From the NCBI GenBank assembly GCA_947259505.1, contig CAMYLT010000002.1, positions 62,001-126,000 on the forward strand: 64,000 nucleotides of DNA. Reading direction: 5' to 3'. Both the position numbers and the translations under genes were made by a program. Origin of the DNA: an uncultured Porticoccus sp. (GTDB lineage Bacteria > Pseudomonadota > Gammaproteobacteria > Pseudomonadales > Porticoccaceae). This document shows positions 1 through 8,197 of this stretch, piece after piece. The notes beneath the pieces are model-generated. The model saw nothing but the letters and a program-made list of their open reading frames with translations, was not told the DNA's origin and ran no database searches. Within the stretch, counting starts at the first letter, position 1; every line of letters begins with the position of its first letter.

Positions 1-126
1 TCGGAATTGGGCCGTGACGATAACTTCTTCAAAACCCTGCGGGGAAGACGCGGGTTCTGCGCCCAAGGCACCGCCGGTAAAAAACAGCATCGCGGCCAGC
101 AGGCCGGACTTGTTACTAAAATTCAT
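1..126 (-). CDS. TonB-dependent outer-membrane receptor, N-terminal 42 residues (partial)
   Basis: The reading frame starts at ATG (126) and runs off the left edge. It encodes a signal peptide with a hydrophobic core (LLAAMLFFTGG) and a likely cleavage after ALGA, followed by a TonB-box-like stretch, EEVIVTAQFR, as found right after the signal peptide of TonB-dependent receptors. Such receptors import scarce ligands across the outer membrane using energy from TonB-ExbBD. The TPP riboswitch in its leader suggests that the ligand is thiamin or a thiamin precursor, which is inference because the barrel lies outside the window. A weak GAGG ribosome site lies 11 bases before the ATG. Confidence 0.8.
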   Translation of the reverse strand, partial: MNFSNKSGLLAAMLFFTGGALGAEPASSPQGFEEVIVTAQFR

Positions 127-189
127 GATGTTGAGCCTCATTAACAACGTTAAGGAGACCCGGATATGGGAGGAGTGAACGCTAGATTT

Positions 190-280
190 TTCGTCCTATC
201 CCTACGCCGGTACTATCCGGATCAGGTTCAAAGGGTCCATCAGAAGATGTCTCAGGCTTGCGCCGCCCCTTAGGAAAACT
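190..280 (-). promoter_or_regulatory. TPP (thiamin pyrophosphate) riboswitch
   Basis: Read on the minus strand, the element has the THI-box landmarks in order: closing stem TCCTA, GGGGCGGCGC, CTGAGA, then ACCCTTTGAACCTGATCCGG, then TACCGGCGTAGGGA and the closing TAGGA. P1 is TCCTA (275-271) pairing with TAGGA (198-194). It lies 65 bases upstream of the receptor ATG. A pyrimidine stretch CTCCTCC downstream could pair with the GAGG ribosome site, so control of translation is possible. High TPP should switch the receptor off. Confidence 0.93.
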
Positions 281-300
281 CACCGGCTATTGCAGGTGAG
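279..300 (-). terminator. Short hairpin after hemN, weak terminator or 5' leader stem
   Basis: CTCACC and GGTGAG form a 6-bp stem with a 10-base loop, followed on the minus strand by TTTT. It sits 44 bases past the hemN stop, and also close to the predicted transcription start of the riboswitch transcript. It may be a weak hemN terminator or simply a stem at the 5' end of the receptor mRNA; the sequence does not decide. Confidence 0.35.
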
Positions 301-306
301 GCTGCG

Positions 307-334
307 ATTCTACGCGAATCAATGATCAACTCAA
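307..334 (-). promoter_or_regulatory. Candidate sigma-70 promoter of the riboswitch-receptor transcript
   Basis: On the minus strand TTGAGT (334-329) and TAGAAT (312-307) are separated by 16 bases, placing the start near position 300, just before the TPP riboswitch. Four of six and five of six bases match consensus. Confidence 0.55.
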
Positions 335-343
335 TGGCTGTGA

Positions 344-1735
344 TTAAATAATTTTTGAGTAACGAATTTCCGACCTGGATTTGTTGATATAGGCATCAAA
401 GGTCATGCAAATACGGCGTATTAACAGCCGCCCCCCCAGGGTAACCCGCATTGACCGCTCACCCAATTCCACCAGGCCGTCGGCAGCCATCGGCTGTAAC
501 TGAGCCAGTTCCTCGGCAAAATAATCGGCGAAATTGATGCCAAACTGTTGTTCGATTTCAGCAAACTGCAACTCGAAGTGGCAGATCAGTTGCTTGATCA
601 CCTCCTGACGCAGCAAGTCGTCAGCGCTCAACTCAAAACCCCTGGCCACTGGCAGCTGACCGTTATCAATGGCAGTTTGGTAATCTTCGATCTGCTTGTG
701 GTTCTGGGCAAATACATTGTCGATGGCGCTGATGGCGGACACGCCAAACGCCACCAGGTCGCAGCCGCCGTGGGTGGAGTAGCCCTGGAAATTGCGCTGC
801 AACACGCCATTGCGCTGGGCCACTGCCAGCTCGTCGTCGGGACGGGCAAAGTGGTCCATGCCGATGTAGACATAACCGGCATTCAGTAGCACTTGCGTCA
901 TACGCTCCATCATCAACAGCTTTTCGGCGGCACTCGGCAAGGCGCTTTCGTCAATCTGCTTTTGCACTTTGAACAAATGTGGCAGGTGGGCGTAATTGAA
1001 CACTGACAAACGATCCGGCCCCAATTCGATGATACTGTCGAGGGTGCGTTCAAACGTGGCCCAGCTCTGGTGGGGCAAACCGTAAATCAAATCCATACTG
1101 ATGGAGTGAAAGCCCTCGGCATGGCCCGCATTCACCAGCGCCCGCACTTCCTCCACCGAATTAAAACGGTTGACCGCCTGCTGCACGGTGGGATCAAAGT
1201 CCTGAATACCCATACTGAGACGGTTGAAACCCAGTTCACGCAGGCAGGCAATGGTGCTGACGGCCATATCGCCAGGGTGAATTTCAATGGAGTACTCCCC
1301 ACTGTCATCATCCAGCAGATTGAAATGCTCGCGGGTAGCGGCCATCAGCAAGCGCTTTTCCTCATCACTGATGTAGGTAGGTGTGCCACCGCCCCAGTGC
1401 AACTGGTGCACCGGTCTCGACCGATCAAACAACTCCCCCTGGCGTGCCACTTCCGTCATCAATCGCTCCAGATAGGGCATGGCGCGCTTGCGGTTCGCTG
1501 TAATGATCTTGTTGCAGGCACAGTAGTAACAAACCGTGCTGCAAAACGGGATATGAAAATACAGGGAAAGTGGGCGACCGGAAGCGTTACTTCGCTCAAT
1601 CGCCTGACACAGCTCTATTTCACCAAACTGTTCGTGAAACTGCGGCGCAGTGGGATAGGAAGTGTAACGGGGACCAGACAGATCATAACGATCAATCAAC
1701 TGTCGGTCCCAAACAACGGAGCTGGCGGTAGTCAC
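344..1735 (-). CDS. hemN: Oxygen-independent coproporphyrinogen III oxidase
   Basis: This radical-SAM enzyme converts coproporphyrinogen III to protoporphyrinogen IX without oxygen, the anaerobic step of haem synthesis in the cytoplasm. The cluster cysteines C65, C69 and C72 lie in the CSTVCYYC motif, followed by the SAM-binding GGGTP segment near residue 115 and a C-terminal HemN domain. Length (463 residues) is normal for HemN, and the N-terminus (DLSGPRYTSYPTA) aligns with the classical enzyme, which supports the GTG start at 1735; no in-frame ATG lies just upstream. An Fnr/Anr-type box precedes it, fitting induction at low oxygen. It is a single-gene unit. Confidence 0.95.
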   Translation of the reverse strand: MTTASSVVWDRQLIDRYDLSGPRYTSYPTAPQFHEQFGEIELCQAIERSNASGRPLSLYFHIPFCSTVCYYCACNKIITANRKRAMPYLERLMTEVARQGELFDRSRPVHQLHWGGGTPTYISDEEKRLLMAATREHFNLLDDDSGEYSIEIHPGDMAVSTIACLRELGFNRLSMGIQDFDPTVQQAVNRFNSVEEVRALVNAGHAEGFHSISMDLIYGLPHQSWATFERTLDSIIELGPDRLSVFNYAHLPHLFKVQKQIDESALPSAAEKLLMMERMTQVLLNAGYVYIGMDHFARPDDELAVAQRNGVLQRNFQGYSTHGGCDLVAFGVSAISAIDNVFAQNHKQIEDYQTAIDNGQLPVARGFELSADDLLRQEVIKQLICHFELQFAEIEQQFGINFADYFAEELAQLQPMAADGLVELGERSMRVTLGGRLLIRRICMTFDAYINKSRSEIRYSKII

Positions 1736-1771
1736 TGCGGCAATATCCTGAACTGTCTGATACGGAGGAGC

Positions 1772-1812
1772 ATTTTAACCTTAGCAGACGAACCGTGGTT
1801 GATACCTGTCAA
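1772..1812 (-). promoter_or_regulatory. Fnr/Anr-activated promoter of hemN
   Basis: TTGAC-AGGT-ATCAA (1812-1799, minus strand) matches the Fnr/Anr consensus TTGAT-NNNN-ATCAA at nine of ten fixed positions. TAAAAT (1777-1772) is a good -10 box. With a start near 1764 the box is centred at about -41.5, the class II activator position. The match and spacing are seen directly; binding by an Fnr/Anr-family protein is inference from known hemN regulation. Confidence 0.8.
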
Positions 1813-1947
1813 CTGATTGTTGTACATCCACCCCTCTGACACAAACGGACAACTGACAATTCGCACAAAACCCGGTTACGCCATAAAAATGGCTAGTTCC
1901 AATGATTGAGAGACCAAAGTTCCACCCGGTGGTAGACCAAGGTGTAA

Positions 1948-1977
1948 CTGGCAAAGCCCCCTACCGCCCAGTATAAT
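1948..1977 (+). promoter_or_regulatory. Candidate sigma-70 promoter of ppa
   Basis: CTGGCA (1948-1953) and a perfect TATAAT (1972-1977) are separated by 18 bases. Transcription would start near 1984, giving a 5' leader of about 70 bases before the ppa ATG. Confidence 0.6.
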
Positions 1978-2053
1978 CCCGCCACTCCGGAAAGCTGCCG
2001 GGTGGCCCTGCGCATTTCCGCTTCCCCAACCGCAAGACAGAAGAAGACGAGAC

Positions 2054-2590
2054 ATGAGCTACAACACGATCCCAGCAGGTAAAGACCTGCCAAATGACAT
2101 CAACGTGGTTATTGAAATTCCTGCTAACCACGATCCCATCAAATACGAAATTGACAAGGACAGCGACGCCATTTTTGTTGACCGTTTTGTGGCCACGCCC
2201 ATGTTCTACCCGGCCAACTACGGCTACATCCCGCAAACCCTGTCTGAAGACGGTGACCCGCTGGACGTGCTGGTAGTAACCCCCTACCCGGTGATGCCCG
2301 GTTCTGTGATCCGCAGCCGCGCCATTGGTGTACTGAACATGACTGACGAATCTGGTGTGGATGCCAAACTGCTGGCCGTACCGCACACCAAACTGACCAA
2401 GCTGTACGATCACGTACAGGAAATTGGTGATTTGCCAGAACTGCTGATCAACCAGATCAAGCATTACTTTGAAAACTACAAAGCGCTGGAAGCAGGAAAA
2501 TGGGTGAAAGTGGAAGGCTGGGACAATGCCGAAGCCGCCCGCGCCGAAATCATTTCCTCCCGTGAGCGTTATCTGAAAGAAGAAGGCTGA
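2054..2590 (+). CDS. ppa: Inorganic pyrophosphatase (family I)
   Basis: This cytoplasmic enzyme hydrolyses pyrophosphate to two phosphates and so drives biosynthetic reactions forward. The protein is 178 residues, the usual length of bacterial soluble pyrophosphatases. The family I signature [10 protein letters not shown] carries the metal-binding aspartates D66, D68 and D71; E21, K30 and the YPANYGYIP segment are also present. The ATG follows a purine-rich stretch GAAGAAGACGAG. It is a single-gene unit between its own promoter and a strong shared terminator. Family membership is secure. Confidence 0.97.
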   Translation: MSYNTIPAGKDLPNDINVVIEIPANHDPIKYEIDKDSDAIFVDRFVATPMFYPANYGYIPQTLSEDGDPLDVLVVTPYPVMPGSVIRSRAIGVLNMTDESGVDAKLLAVPHTKLTKLYDHVQEIGDLPELLINQIKHYFENYKALEAGKWVKVEGWDNAEAARAEIISSRERYLKEEG

Positions 2591-2610
2591 TCGGTTTACC
2601 GACAACCTAT

Positions 2611-2639
2611 AAAAAAACCCGGCAATGCCGGGTTTTTTT
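2611..2639. terminator. Bidirectional intrinsic terminator between ppa and ogt
   Basis: CCCGGC-AAT-GCCGGG is flanked by a run of seven A on the left and seven T on the right, so it can stop transcripts from both sides. It lies between the convergent ends of ppa and ogt. Confidence 0.93.
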
Positions 2640-2655
2640 GGATCATATTCAGGGT

Positions 2656-3141
2656 TCAGGCTGCCACCCTGCCCTTCTGTTGTTCCCAGTCCAGCATGGC
2701 ACGCTTTCTCTCCACCCCCCAGCGATAGCCACCTAGCTGACCGTCAGAGCGGACCACCCGGTGACAGGGAATCAGCCAGGCAACGGGGTTCGCACCAATG
2801 GCATTGGCCACAGCTCTTACCGCTGTTGGTCGGCCAACCGCCTCTGCTATCTTCTGGTAGGTAGTCAAAGTGCCGACCGGGATGGTCAACAGCTGGGCCC
2901 ACACCTGCCGCTGAAATGGAGTACCGGCCAGATTGAAACATTCAATTTTGAGGGGAGATGTGTGCAACAGCTCCTTTAGCAACTGAGCGGCCCGGGTATC
3001 GTCCTGTGGAGGAAATGAGGCACCGGCATCTGCCAACTGCGGGAGTTTATCAAAACTAATCTCCCGGATTCCAGAATCATCCCAGACCAGCCAAAGCTTC
3101 CCAAAAAGCGACTGTGCTCGACCACTATAGATGTTTCCCAT
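2656..3141 (-). CDS. ogt: Methylated-DNA--protein-cysteine methyltransferase
   Basis: This DNA-repair protein moves the alkyl group from O6-alkylguanine to its own cysteine in a single suicide reaction. The acceptor is C126 in the diagnostic IPCHRV motif; the helix-turn-helix segment around TTYQKIAEAVGRPTAVRAV (residues 93-111) and the asparagine hinge (N119) are present. At 161 residues it is the short Ogt/AGT form without the N-terminal Ada regulatory domain. GGGGG five bases before ATG (3141) supports the start. It ends against the bidirectional terminator; the gene upstream on the same strand is 78 bases away. Confidence 0.93.
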   Translation of the reverse strand: MGNIYSGRAQSLFGKLWLVWDDSGIREISFDKLPQLADAGASFPPQDDTRAAQLLKELLHTSPLKIECFNLAGTPFQRQVWAQLLTIPVGTLTTYQKIAEAVGRPTAVRAVANAIGANPVAWLIPCHRVVRSDGQLGGYRWGVERKRAMLDWEQQKGRVAA

Positions 3142-3219
3142 ATAACCCCCGCAATTCTCTTTGTATAAGCAGTGAATCCAAAATATATAAGTAGAAGGCG
3201 TTCATTACGATTTCAGCCC

Positions 3220-3831
3220 CTATAACTTTATAGCATGTAACACCTCGTTGAGATGCCCCGTTCTCACTAGCCAGGCCAGCAGCAAAATATTTCCGACCAC
3301 ACACAGCCAATACATAATCTGATATGAGAACTTAATGGATTTGTGGCGCAATAGGCGCTGTGCCACCAGCGCACCGGGCCAACCTCCAACCAGCTCTAAT
3401 AAATGCAATGAATTTTCGGGAATTCTCCCGCGATCGTTTTTAGCGGCAGCCTTGTCAATAGCATAAACACAGAACGTAACAAAGCTGGCCAACACATAAA
3501 ACCAAAATATCCCGACAGGAAAAATGTTTTTTTCCCCAAGAACAAAAATGGCGGATAAGGCACTGAACACCAGACCCAAAGCAAGAATGGTTTTAACTGA
3601 CCTGGGATTGGATAAACTTTTTCCTCGAGTGAAATCTACGTCAATCGCTTGTCGCCTGCCATCGCTACCAGATTGAATCTCGAAAACTACACCATCGTTA
3701 GTTCGTGGCCTCTTGTATTGATGCCTAAAAGACTTGATATGAACAAAGACTTCTGCGCCACCACCCTCTGCCGCGATAAAGCCGAAGCCACGATCATCAT
3801 TCCACCTTGAAATCACACCTCTTGAGCGCAC
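3220..3831 (-). CDS. Cold-shock-domain / DUF1294 membrane protein
   Basis: The first 65 residues form a cold-shock OB fold with RNP1-like GFGFI and RNP2-like VFVHI, expected to bind single-stranded nucleic acid. From about residue 80 onward three or four hydrophobic segments form the DUF1294 domain, including the family-typical YAIDKAAAKNDRGRIPE and LLELVGGWPGALVAQRLLRHK stretches. CSD-DUF1294 fusions are common in gammaproteobacteria, but their role is not established. The start is GTG (3831) after AAGGAT; a second GTG lies 15 bases downstream. It is read toward ogt and may share a transcript with it. Confidence 0.85.
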   Translation of the reverse strand: MRSRGVISRWNDDRGFGFIAAEGGGAEVFVHIKSFRHQYKRPRTNDGVVFEIQSGSDGRRQAIDVDFTRGKSLSNPRSVKTILALGLVFSALSAIFVLGEKNIFPVGIFWFYVLASFVTFCVYAIDKAAAKNDRGRIPENSLHLLELVGGWPGALVAQRLLRHKSIKFSYQIMYWLCVVGNILLLAWLVRTGHLNEVLHAIKL

Positions 3832-4087
3832 ACATCCTTCCTAAAATCGGATAACTGCCGTGACCAGACAGTAAAATTAACCGGGTTTTGTGTAAACCAT
3901 ACCTCCCGAAAAATGAGGAAAAGGTTTATCCCCATAGTTTCTTACATGGGAATAGATATCAGCTCATGCTCTATTAATTCAGTAGGTTAAAAACATCTGC
4001 TTGATACCTTGTTAACACTTGTCAATTTTCCGCAAGAAAACCTTCATTTCCTCATCGTTATTTATTCACAAACAATCACTAACCTGT
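3832..4087. other. AT-rich intergenic region ahead of an orphan terminator
   Basis: No convincing gene is seen. On the plus strand the region ends in a strong intrinsic terminator although no plus-strand gene lies upstream for 1.2 kb, so a small RNA could be encoded here. TTTACA and TACTGT, 17 bases apart on the minus strand near 3869-3897, could be a weak promoter for the CSD-DUF1294 gene. Confidence 0.35.
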
Positions 4088-4124
4088 CCGGCCAACATTC
4101 CTTCATGGATGCCGGTTTTTTTTA
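4088..4124 (+). terminator. Orphan intrinsic terminator, candidate 3' end of a small RNA
   Basis: CCGGC pairs with GCCGG around an inner imperfect stem (CATTCC with GGATG), followed by eight T on the plus strand. The minus strand shows no T run on the other side, so it works only for plus-strand transcripts. The nearest plus-strand gene end upstream is ppa, which already has its own terminator. Confidence 0.7.
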
Positions 4125-4154
4125 GCCTAAAAAACAACTGTCCATAATTCACAG

Positions 4155-4183
4155 TCGCCAGTCCAATTGCGGCGCATTATAGT
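4155..4183 (+). promoter_or_regulatory. Candidate promoter of the PfkB-family kinase gene
   Basis: TCGCCA (4155-4160) and TATAGT (4178-4183) are 17 bases apart; transcription would start near 4190, about 20 bases before the coding start. Confidence 0.4.
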
Positions 4184-4212
4184 GAAAGAAAGCGTATTCA
4201 AGAGGAGAGCCA

Positions 4213-5355
4213 TTGAGCATGGTTGCCCAGACAAACCGTATTCTGGTGATTGGTTCCGTTACCATCGACAACATTGTTTCCGTAGCACAGGAGGCCATTG
4301 AGCGTATTTCGCTACATAACGGGGAAACCTCATTCCTGTTACTGGAACAGGGTCGCAAGGTAGATGCTGACAGCATTTCCAGCCATGTGGGTGGCGGCGC
4401 CGCCAATGTCGCCGTGGCCATGGCCCGCCAAGGTCTGGATGTGGACATTCTGGCACTGGCCGGGGAGGATTTGAATGGTCGAAAAATTCGCCAGCGCCTG
4501 ATAGATGAGGGTGTGGGCACACAGCATTTCATCAGCCAACCGAATTGGCAAACCGGCAACTCCATCCTCATCTATTCCCATGATCAGAACGCGGCGATCC
4601 TCACCAAGCGGGGTATCAACAGCGGCATAGGGGGGCAACTACAGCGAGTTAATTTTGCCGATTACCGCCTGATCTATGTGGGTTGCCTGTCCAGTCACTC
4701 TCGTGCCTGCCTGCCGCAGATTGTCGAACAGGCCAAAGCCGCCGGCTGTCTGGTAGCAGCCAACCCCTGTATCGGTCAGGATGAGGAGGCCATCGACCAG
4801 TTTCTCGCCGTGGCGGAAAACATCGACTACCTGTCACTCAACAAGCAGGAGACCATCGCTCTGCTCGCCAAAACCCATCGACGCCTGTATACCAAACTGC
4901 CGCTGCTGGGGACTTTGGGAACAGAGGTACCGCCGTTGATGAGTTCAGGGTTGCACGTTAACGATTACTGGCTGCCACTGAATGACGTGATGTCGATGAT
5001 CTGCAGCACCGGCCCCGGCTGTTTCTCGCTCACTGATGGCAGCTCCGGCGCCTACCTGTTTGATGGGAAACAATTACTGTATTGCCCCGCAGCGGAGGTT
5101 GAACCCATGGGCACTGCAGGTGCAGGCGATGCCTTTGCCTCTACCATTGTGGCGCAGCTGCTGCAGGGTCACGATTCCTTTCGGGCGCTTTACGCCGCCA
5201 CGCGCAATGCTGCCAGCGTGGTGGGCTATATGGATACTCAGAGTGGATTGTTACGGTGTGCCGAAATTGACCGGCAGGTTCAAGCCAACCCACCCATGCA
5301 GTCCATTAGCATTCTCGGCAACACCCTCTTACCCGAAGACAACCTGGCCTTTTAA
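4213..5355 (+). CDS. PfkB-family carbohydrate/nucleoside kinase
   Basis: A cytoplasmic ATP-dependent kinase of the ribokinase/PfkB family; the substrate cannot be told from sequence. The N-terminal signature with GGGAANVA (residues 60-67) and the C-terminal signature GTAGAGDAFAS (300-310), with catalytic D306 in GAGD, are intact. At 380 residues it is longer than typical ribokinase (about 310); extra sequence lies around residues 225-265, before the ATP-binding half. AGGAG lies five bases before TTG (4213) and eleven before ATG (4219), so the TTG start is slightly favoured. It is a single-gene unit with its own candidate promoter and a strong terminator shared with acs. Confidence 0.88.
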   Translation: MSMVAQTNRILVIGSVTIDNIVSVAQEAIERISLHNGETSFLLLEQGRKVDADSISSHVGGGAANVAVAMARQGLDVDILALAGEDLNGRKIRQRLIDEGVGTQHFISQPNWQTGNSILIYSHDQNAAILTKRGINSGIGGQLQRVNFADYRLIYVGCLSSHSRACLPQIVEQAKAAGCLVAANPCIGQDEEAIDQFLAVAENIDYLSLNKQETIALLAKTHRRLYTKLPLLGTLGTEVPPLMSSGLHVNDYWLPLNDVMSMICSTGPGCFSLTDGSSGAYLFDGKQLLYCPAAEVEPMGTAGAGDAFASTIVAQLLQGHDSFRALYAATRNAASVVGYMDTQSGLLRCAEIDRQVQANPPMQSISILGNTLLPEDNLAF

Positions 5356-5373
5356 GGCCTTAGCTGGCGACAT

Positions 5374-5402
5374 AAAAAAAGCCCGCTAAGCGGGCTTTTT
5401 TT
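5374..5402. terminator. Bidirectional intrinsic terminator between the kinase gene and acs
   Basis: AGCCCGC-TAA-GCGGGCT flanked by seven A and seven T lies between two convergent gene ends. Confidence 0.93.
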
Positions 5403-5415
5403 ATGGGTGATCTCA

Positions 5416-7356
5416 CTAACGAATGAGACGATTGTCGATCAGTTGATCCACCACCGAGGGGTCCGCCAGGGTGGAGGTATCTCCCAGGTTTTCCAGTTCG
5501 TTAGCGGCAATCTTGCGCAAAATACGGCGCATGATCTTACCAGAGCGAGTTTTCGGCAAACCGGGTGCCCAGTGGATGTGGTCTGGTTTGGCGATGGGAC
5601 CAATCTCCTTGACGCACATGGAAATCAATTCCTTGCGCAGCTCATCAGAGGGTTCCTCTCCACTCATCAGGGTGACATAGGCATAAATGCCCTGGCCCTT
5701 GATATCGTGGTGACAACCGACCACCGCGGCTTCCGCCACTTTGGGGTGAAGCACCAGTGCACTTTCCACCTCAGCAGTACCCATGCGGTGACCGGAGACG
5801 TTCAGCACGTCATCCACTCGACCGGTGATCCAGTAGTGTCCATCGCCATCGCGACGGGCGCCGTCCCCGGTGAAGTAATAACCCTTGTACGGGGCGAAAT
5901 AGGTTTCCTTAAAGCGATTCATATCGCCATAGACACCGCGGATCTGAGAGGGCCAGGATGCCTTGATCGCCAACACGCCCTCACCAGCGCCCTCAATGAG
6001 CTGGCCGCTTTCGCTGTCCAGCAACACCGGTTGCACACCAAAAAAGGGTACGGTGGCACAGCCGGGCTTCATGGGAATAGCACCGGGCATCGGCGTCAAC
6101 ATATGCGCACCGGTTTCAGTCTGCCACCAGGTATCCACAATGGGGCAATGCTCATTGCCGACCACTTTGTAATACCATTCCCAAGCTTCCGGGTTGATTG
6201 GCTCGCCCACTGTACCCAACAGGCGCAGTGAACTGAGATCGCACTTTTTCACAAAGTCGTCACCGGCACCCATCAGGGAACGAATAGCAGTAGGCGCTGT
6301 GTAGAAAATATTCACCTTGTGTTTCTCTACCACTTGCCAGAAACGGGAGGCATCCGGGTAGGAGGGCACCCCTTCAAACAGCACGGTGGTGGCGCCGTTG
6401 CAAAGTGGTCCGTAAACGATATAACTGTGGCCGGTTACCCAGCCCACATCGGCGGTACACCAGTAAACCTCACCCTCTTTGTAATCAAACACATACATAT
6501 GGGTCATGGCGGCTTGCAGCAGATAACCTGCGGTAGTGTGCAAGACACCTTTTGGCATGCCGGTGGAGCCGGAGGTATAGAGAATAAACAGCGGGTCTTC
6601 CGCATCCATTGGCTCTGGCGAGCAATATTCTTTTGCCTCGGCAAGTGCCTCGTGATACCAGATATCACGCTCGTCTTTCCACTCCACCAGACCGCGAGTC
6701 CGCTCCACCACAATACAGGTATGAACGTTTGGGCACTGCCGCATGGCCTCATCGGCATTCGCTTTAAGGGGTACTCTTTTGCCTCCCCGCAAGCCTTCAT
6801 CGGCGGTGATCAGAACCTGGCAGTTGGAGTCGAGGATTCTGTCCCGCAATGCATCCGGGGAAAACCCACCGAACACCACGGAGTGGATTGCACCAATGCG
6901 GGCACAGGCCAACATGGCATAGGTCGCTTCGGGAATCATCGGCATGTAGATACAAACGCGATCACCCTTCTTCACCCCGCGGGTTTTCAGCACATTGGCA
7001 AGCCTATTGACCTGTTCACTGAGCTGATTGAAGGTGATATAGGCGCTTTCCGAGGGGTTATCACCCTCCCAGATAATCGCTGTCTGCTCTCCACGAGCGG
7101 CCAGATGGCGGTCTATACAGTTCACCGTGACATTCAGCTTTCCACCGGCAAACCAGCTAGCCTCGCCGGTCGTGAAATCGTAACTGCAGACATTATCCCA
7201 ACGTGTTTCCCAATCGAGAAATTCCTCTGCCATTTCGGCCCAGAAATTATCTGCATCGTCAATTGAGCGTCGATACATCTCGTTGTAGGTGTCGAGATCA
7301 ATATGCGCCAAACCAGCAAAATGCTCGGGGACGGGACGTACGTGAGTTTCAGACAT
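5416..7356 (-). CDS. acs: Acetyl-CoA synthetase
   Basis: It activates acetate with ATP and CoA to acetyl-CoA through an acetyl-AMP intermediate, the high-affinity acetate scavenging route. The 646-residue length is typical. Seen motifs are the phosphate-binding [12 protein letters not shown] near residue 265, DTWWQTETG near 412, and the C-terminal [12 protein letters not shown] with adenylation lysine K607, the residue acetylated by Pat-type enzymes in known homologues. The ATG at 7356 is preceded by GGGAGGA. It sits beside a CBS-DUF294/exonuclease pair, and the window also holds a CrbS/CrbR-like system that controls acs in Vibrio and Pseudomonas. A candidate operator half site lies 72 bases upstream. 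Confidence 0.96.
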   Translation of the reverse strand: MSETHVRPVPEHFAGLAHIDLDTYNEMYRRSIDDADNFWAEMAEEFLDWETRWDNVCSYDFTTGEASWFAGGKLNVTVNCIDRHLAARGEQTAIIWEGDNPSESAYITFNQLSEQVNRLANVLKTRGVKKGDRVCIYMPMIPEATYAMLACARIGAIHSVVFGGFSPDALRDRILDSNCQVLITADEGLRGGKRVPLKANADEAMRQCPNVHTCIVVERTRGLVEWKDERDIWYHEALAEAKEYCSPEPMDAEDPLFILYTSGSTGMPKGVLHTTAGYLLQAAMTHMYVFDYKEGEVYWCTADVGWVTGHSYIVYGPLCNGATTVLFEGVPSYPDASRFWQVVEKHKVNIFYTAPTAIRSLMGAGDDFVKKCDLSSLRLLGTVGEPINPEAWEWYYKVVGNEHCPIVDTWWQTETGAHMLTPMPGAIPMKPGCATVPFFGVQPVLLDSESGQLIEGAGEGVLAIKASWPSQIRGVYGDMNRFKETYFAPYKGYYFTGDGARRDGDGHYWITGRVDDVLNVSGHRMGTAEVESALVLHPKVAEAAVVGCHHDIKGQGIYAYVTLMSGEEPSDELRKELISMCVKEIGPIAKPDHIHWAPGLPKTRSGKIMRRILRKIAANELENLGDTSTLADPSVVDQLIDNRLIR

Positions 7357-7425
7357 GGAATCCTCCCTTTACTTATAGATGTTCTATGGGATTCAGATTA
7401 ATAGAGAATGAGCCTAGCATCTATT

Positions 7426-7437
7426 CGACCTTTGCAT
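7426..7437 (-). promoter_or_regulatory. Candidate CrbR-type operator half site upstream of acs
   Basis: Minus-strand GCAAAGGTCGAAT shares AGGTCGAAT with the site before the PrpE-type ligase gene and AGGTCGAT with the site before the porin. It lies about 72 bases upstream of the acs ATG, the same distance as the other copies. The left half of the dyad (ACC) is missing here. Assignment to CrbR is inference. Confidence 0.4.
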
Positions 7438-7504
7438 AACAACTACCCGCCAAAGGTAGGAGATAATGGACATTCAAGGCGAAAATGGCATCACAAGAAG
7501 CCTT

Positions 7505-8197
7505 TTACCAGCGCATTACCGTGGGCAACTGTCGCAACCGTCCCGGCTGCTGACCAAAGCGATGGCTGACCTGAGCCAGGAACAATTCAGCCGTGGAAAC
7601 CGCATCCACCAGCGCATTGTGGGCACTGTAATCCGGCAGGTTATAACGACGACGTGATTCCGATAGCCGCAGGCTCTGCCCGTGCTGACCACTGCTGTTG
7701 CGCTGCAACCTCTGGTCTTCCATTCCCATGGTATCCACCACCGGCACCAACAACGGCACGCCATAGAGCTTCTGGCAGGCCTGCTGTAAAAACGCTAAGT
7801 CCAGACTGGCGCAGTGCAAAACCATAACCCGGCCCTGCAGGGCGTCCAACAACCGGTCCATCGCCGCGCGCAAATCGCCTGCATCATCGATATCCCGATC
7901 GTGTATGCCGTGAATGACAGCACTCTGCCCCACCCCCAGATCACTGCTGACCAGCTGGTGAGAAGCGCCCTTTAGCACCACCCGGAGATGATCCACCGGC
8001 ACAAAACCCACACTGAGGATATGGTCTGACTGGGCATTCATCCCCGTCATTTCCAGGTCCACGGCGAGATATTTAGTCTGATGTAAATCATCTTGAAGAT
8101 CGGGGATTTCCTCCCCCAAATAACGTGCCATGGCGGTGCCCTGACACCGGGCCAGATAACGTCTTTGCCGCAACTGCACAGCCCAACGTTTGAGCAT
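7505..8197 (-). CDS. DnaQ-like DEDDh 3'-5' exonuclease
   Basis: A 230-residue exonuclease-fold protein. The three exonuclease motifs are present: VDLEMTG (D47, E49), HCASLDLAF (D133) and HNALVDA (H193, D198), giving a complete DEDDh metal site. It is not the replicative epsilon subunit by context: it starts on the stop of the cNMP-CBS-DUF294 gene (TAATG overlap), a pairing often found with acetate-utilisation genes in gammaproteobacteria. A role in nucleic-acid or nucleotide turnover during acetate growth is possible but not shown. A 30-40-residue N-terminal extension precedes the fold. Confidence 0.88.
   Translation of the reverse strand: MLKRWAVQLRQRRYLARCQGTAMARYLGEEIPDLQDDLHQTKYLAVDLEMTGMNAQSDHILSVGFVPVDHLRVVLKGASHQLVSSDLGVGQSAVIHGIHDRDIDDAGDLRAAMDRLLDALQGRVMVLHCASLDLAFLQQACQKLYGVPLLVPVVDTMGMEDQRLQRNSSGQHGQSLRLSESRRRYNLPDYSAHNALVDAVSTAELFLAQVSHRFGQQPGRLRQLPTVMRW

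Noticed and set aside
1070..1816. Long plus-strand open frame opposite hemN
   Set aside because: It lies fully antisense to a well-supported hemN, has no ribosome site and its product resembles no protein family.
3125..3310. Minus-strand frame spanning the ogt/DUF1294 gap
   Set aside because: It overlaps both neighbours out of frame and has no recognisable features.
3913..3990. 25-codon plus-strand frame before the orphan terminator
   Set aside because: No ribosome site (the preceding sequence is pyrimidine-rich CCTCCC) and unremarkable composition; a non-coding RNA is more likely than a peptide.
5407..7266. Long plus-strand open frames opposite acs
   Set aside because: These are antisense shadows of the high-GC third codon positions of acs; no motifs or ribosome sites.
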